A stretch of DNA of 8,644 nt from Actinomycetes bacterium (GTDB lineage Bacteria; Actinomycetota; Acidimicrobiia; Acidimicrobiales; Acidimicrobiaceae). Location: NCBI GenBank assembly GCA_021844725.1, contig JAKBSX010000077.1:1-8644 (forward strand). Direction: 5' to 3'. Position numbers and translations under genes: made by a program. Positions 6,068 through 8,644 of the stretch are shown here, one piece after another (position 1 is the stretch's first letter; every line of letters starts with the position of its first letter). The notes beneath the pieces were generated by a model. The model saw nothing but the letters and a program-made list of their open reading frames with translations. It did no database searches and was not told the DNA's origin.

Positions 6068-7135
6068 TTGCACTCGGTGAAGAGCGTCGATCCTGTGAAG
6101 TCAGTCTATGTACCACCATATGGGCTGCAAGGGCAGGAATTCTCTTCACATATCCTTTGGGATACGGACTATACCTTACTCTCTATTTCGATAAAGCTTG
6201 AGGAAGGAATAGAATTCTCTAGTGTCTATAATGCACCTGCCGAAAAGATGTCGCTAGAGTCTAATGGACAGAGCTTAAGAGTCAATGAAGTGACCGAAAA
6301 TGGATACCTAGGCTTCGTGTTAAAATCTCATAGACTCTCATCTGCTAGCAAATCACTAGTTATAAGAATAGTGATTTCACTTAACAAAGATCAAGAAACC
6401 AGTGAAGTCGCACGAGCATTTACTCTCAAATTATTCAGGCCAGATCTCAAGATCGTGAGCGTTCCAGAACTCATAAAGGCGATAAGTGACAAAAACCATC
6501 CCTTTCCTTCAACTGAACCCAAGATTAAGTTGGCCAATTCGGGTCCTGGCATTGCCTATCTGTTGGTAGTGCCAGGCAAAAGTAGCAGTGTTCACTTTAA
6601 GAATCTTTTTCACGAGAGTTCGAAGACTTTCATAGCGAATATCAAAACTGCATTCAATAACCTGAAGATTGATTACCCGCAAGAAGAGAAATTCTTGGAT
6701 GTAATCGCAGAATTACTTACAAGGGCTAGGAAAGTGGAGGAGGGCGATCCTTCGGCGTTATCAGGGATGGATGATTTACTGAGTTCATTCGTAAGAAGCA
6801 AGGAAAGGATAGAACGAACTAACCCTGCGCTGATGGACGATATGTCTCAGTCGATATCGGATATTTTCTATTCTGTTTTCTCCGCGAATAAGGAATTTCA
6901 GAGTTGGGTTCAAGCTCTTGAGGGCATGCGTGCTCAGCGGATTCTCTTGCTCAACCCTGTTTCTGCAATCGTTGCGCCAAAGGGTGATTCTAGTCTCGAT
7001 CTATCTCTCTTTTATTTTGACGCATCTGGGGCGCCTTTTGACCCGCTTGAGGCGGAAGGCATGACGCTACGCGTTACGGCTCTAGATGAAGTTTTGATTC
7101 CTGTATTCGAATTGATTAGCTCGGAGAGTGAATGA
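6068..7135 (+). CDS. Unknown protein with beta-rich N-terminal and helical C-terminal parts (355 aa)
   Basis: The family is not recognised. Residues 10-125 alternate strands and turns (ILWDTDYTLLSISIKLEEG, SLVIRIVISLNK, ARAFTLKLFRP), suggesting one or two beta-sandwich (Ig- or arrestin-like) domains. PKIKLANSGPGIAYLLVVPG (151-170) resembles the 'N.G.g.A' turn of CARDB-type adhesion domains. Residues 185-290 are helical, and 306-345 return to strands. No signal peptide, membrane helix or catalytic motif is visible, so it is probably a cytoplasmic scaffold or binding protein. TTG 6068 has GAAGTGAAG about 5 bases upstream; GTG 6077 and GTG 6095 are alternative starts. Its TGA (7133-7135) directly abuts the next start in the same frame, so the two products are surely co-expressed. 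Confidence 0.8.
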   Translation: MHSVKSVDPVKSVYVPPYGLQGQEFSSHILWDTDYTLLSISIKLEEGIEFSSVYNAPAEKMSLESNGQSLRVNEVTENGYLGFVLKSHRLSSASKSLVIRIVISLNKDQETSEVARAFTLKLFRPDLKIVSVPELIKAISDKNHPFPSTEPKIKLANSGPGIAYLLVVPGKSSSVHFKNLFHESSKTFIANIKTAFNNLKIDYPQEEKFLDVIAELLTRARKVEEGDPSALSGMDDLLSSFVRSKERIERTNPALMDDMSQSISDIFYSVFSANKEFQSWVQALEGMRAQRILLLNPVSAIVAPKGDSSLDLSLFYFDASGAPFDPLEAEGMTLRVTALDEVLIPVFELISSESE

Positions 7136-8140
7136 TTGGATCCAGTGCAGCTGGTTTCCGATGGTGTTGCCGCCTATCATTTTGGCAATGACGCCTTCAA
7201 AGTGATTAACGGAGTAATCGAGAGGTTAAGCAGTTCTGGAGCCAATCCGATCTATCCAGAGATTCGGGTAAGAACTAAAGAAGGAAGAATTGAGTTTTCT
7301 GCCGGCTTGGAGCTAACAAAAAAGAAATTCTTCGAAGCGAAAGTGGCCAGATTGAACCTTCCAAAACCAGACAAAGTGAGTATCTTTGCCTTGACACCAG
7401 TCTATCGGCCATTGACAGGGATATATGCATGGTCAGAGGGCGATTTGTATATAGACACTGATGGCCTGAATAAGGCTGGGGACAGTTTTAGAATTTCTAT
7501 GGAATACCCCCTTCAGGATGACGAAGGCGTTAGGAACCTAGTCTATTCAAGCTCTCCGAAGGACACACTTGTAGACAAAGAGACAGGGGATGAAAAGGAA
7601 GCTTTCTGGCTACACGCCGAACTCAAGACTCTTGAGCTCTTGCGCAAAGCATATTCAGTAGTCAGAGTCGAAGATGTAGAACTGAAAGTGGAGGTTGCCG
7701 TCAAGGAACACATTCGTGAATTATTCGATCGTGATATTAGATTTGAAATGATGATGATGGCCAAACTCACTTCAAGGGACAGAAATGAGAGATCAAAGGC
7801 CGCCTTTTATGTTCAACATCATAAGAAACCCAAATTCAAGGGAAACATATTCAAAGTTATGAACAGCCTTCAAGAATTGTTGCAACCTTCTAGATTTAGG
7901 CCATTCCTGGATTTGGAGGGTTATTTCAGATATGCTGGTTGCCAAAAGGGTGTGAGCCTCGCTGAGGCCCTCGAGCCTATTTATCTGCCGAATTATATGA
8001 GTGTCACTTCTTCGACCGATCTCACTCTTGACGAACCTGCGCGTGATGGTAAGCTGATATATAAGAAGTCTCAATTCAAGAAGAAGGTTGAGAAAGCTAT
8101 ATTAGAGGCGCAGGAGACAGAGAAAGAGTTTGTCACGTAA
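7136..8140 (+). CDS. Unknown protein, last gene of the cassette (334 aa)
   Basis: The family is not recognised. It begins with a helical stretch (VAAYHFGNDAFKVINGVIER, 11-30), then a strand-rich part at 38-125 (EIRVRTKEGRIEFSAGLEL, VSIFALTPVYRPLTGIYAWS). A long helical part (155-250) with alternating acid and base follows. FEMMMMAK (203-210) holds four methionines in a row. Residues 223-236 are basic and histidine-containing (AFYVQHHKKPKFKG), and the tail (309-330) is basic and helical, so nucleic-acid binding is possible. No nuclease, ATPase or methylase motif is evident. TTG 7136 starts right after the previous TGA; GGAGAGTGA (7123-7131) is a good ribosome site 4 bases away. An ATG at 7132 is out of frame, and GTG 7145 is a less well placed start. 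Direct abutment implies tight coupling with the 355-residue protein. Confidence 0.8.
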   Translation: MDPVQLVSDGVAAYHFGNDAFKVINGVIERLSSSGANPIYPEIRVRTKEGRIEFSAGLELTKKKFFEAKVARLNLPKPDKVSIFALTPVYRPLTGIYAWSEGDLYIDTDGLNKAGDSFRISMEYPLQDDEGVRNLVYSSSPKDTLVDKETGDEKEAFWLHAELKTLELLRKAYSVVRVEDVELKVEVAVKEHIRELFDRDIRFEMMMMAKLTSRDRNERSKAAFYVQHHKKPKFKGNIFKVMNSLQELLQPSRFRPFLDLEGYFRYAGCQKGVSLAEALEPIYLPNYMSVTSSTDLTLDEPARDGKLIYKKSQFKKKVEKAILEAQETEKEFVT

Positions 8141-8401
8141 TTACGTTAGCATTATTGGATGAGACTTTCTATTTCAATTTGTACTGCCAGTCTGCTTTTA
8201 ATTTCCATAGATAATTTCGAGTTGTGTTTGTGACCATAGGTCAAGTGGAGAGGACTACCGCTTGTGTAGCTTATGTGAGTAAATATCTACGTACTGTCCC
8301 TGCTACTTTTTCCCGCATCCTGTGCCAAGGCTAGCGGATCTCCCAATATCTTTCAGACCTCTTGTCCTGGCATCTGTGTTATTCGAATTTTCGTTAGTCT
8401 C
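8141..8401. other. Region downstream of the cassette, no gene seen
   Basis: No intact gene is seen. Pyrimidine-rich runs soon after the cassette (ACTTTCTATTTCAATTTG at 8164-8181, then GCTTTTAATTTCC at 8194-8206) could serve as an archaeal oligo-T type terminator, with no clear hairpin. A frame from GTG 8224 to a TAG at 8332-8334 (36 codons) goes on in frame to 8397 after that stop. It may be a remnant or chance. Confidence 0.3.
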
Positions 8402-8644
8402 ATGAACGTTCTAGATTATTACGCAAACTTGAATCTAGAATCTGAGATGGCAAGCAAAATGTCCCGAATTTGCCGTGATATGCCACAGATTTCGTTGAAA
8501 ATCATGTAATTGTTTGTCTCGAAAAAGAAAACCACTTTGAGATTGCGGGAAGACAGGTTCTTGCCATAAGCACATCTGGTCCATAGATAGGGGCCCAAAC
8601 CACTCCGTTTCATCTATGGTCTCTTGCCTGTGAATATCTGAGGG
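8402..8644 (+). pseudogene. Possible frameshifted gene remnant at the right edge
   Basis: From ATG 8402 a 34-codon frame reads MNVLDYYANLNLESEMASKM and on to a TAA at 8507-8510. Just before that stop, coding-like sequence continues in frame 1 (FVENHVIVCLEKENHFEIAG, then RQVLAISTSGP) to a TAG at 8584-8586. After the TAG the frame stays open to the window edge (GAQTTPFHLWSLACEYL). This fits a gene broken by one frameshift and one stop, running out of the window. I do not recognise the family. A 64-residue frame on the other strand covers the same bases and looks less protein-like. Confidence 0.25.
8409..8440. repeat. 9-bp perfect inverted repeat
   Basis: TTCTAGATT (8409-8417) and AATCTAGAA (8432-8440) are exact reverse complements separated by 14 bases; a G-T pair could extend the stem by one. 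It could be an operator for a dimeric regulator, a recombination or terminal-repeat trace, or an RNA hairpin. It lies in the first codons of the possible remnant at 8402. Confidence 0.5.

Noticed and set aside
1..8644. CRISPR array, tRNA, rRNA, transposon ends or integrase
   Set aside because: No regularly spaced repeats, no cloverleaf-like sequence and no transposase or recombinase motifs were seen on either strand.

Overview
This window most likely comes from an archaeon. Three + strand genes have a TTTATA or TTTATG hexamer centred 27.5 to 28.5 bases before the start codon (starts at 122, 678 and 4262). No convincing ribosome binding site precedes the starts at 678 and 4262, and the one at 122 is doubtful. 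This is the geometry of archaeal TATA boxes driving leaderless mRNAs. Arginine is often AGA/AGG, TTG and GTG starts are common, and G+C is moderate. The lineage cannot be fixed from this sequence; Thermoplasmatota-like archaea would fit, but that is a guess. No rRNA, tRNA, CRISPR array, transposase or integrase was seen.

The left part (1-3000) begins with a short coding remnant. It is followed by a 113-residue protein that resembles the DUF5655 fold, and then by a stretch of coding debris. The one clearly recognisable large gene comes next: a 645-residue AIPR-family (abortive infection phage resistance) protein at 678-2615, with a PD-(D/E)XK-nuclease-like motif near its N-terminus. An 11-bp perfect tandem duplication lies at its very 3' end and shifts the reading frame. 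A decayed gene (2677-2999) fills the space up to a convergent gene on the minus strand (2970-3866). That gene encodes a HEPN/DUF4145-like protein with a SAP/Rho-N-like N-terminal helical domain.

The right part (4262-8140) is a same-strand cassette of five genes: a 69-residue basic peptide and proteins of 332, 137, 355 and 334 residues. I cannot assign any of them to a named family. Genes 1 to 3 are tightly packed. Gene 4 follows 155 bases later behind its own TATA-like box, and gene 5 begins directly after the stop of gene 4, in the same frame. The 332- and 137-residue proteins share a short SHOCT-like helical module, which suggests they act together. The last 500 bases hold no intact gene, only possible fragments and a 9-bp inverted repeat.

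The AIPR gene, the HEPN protein, the decayed genes and the cassette of unknown genes together look like a defence island. The five-gene cassette is the best candidate for an undescribed system. That it is a defence system is inferred from its neighbours and not from any domain inside it.
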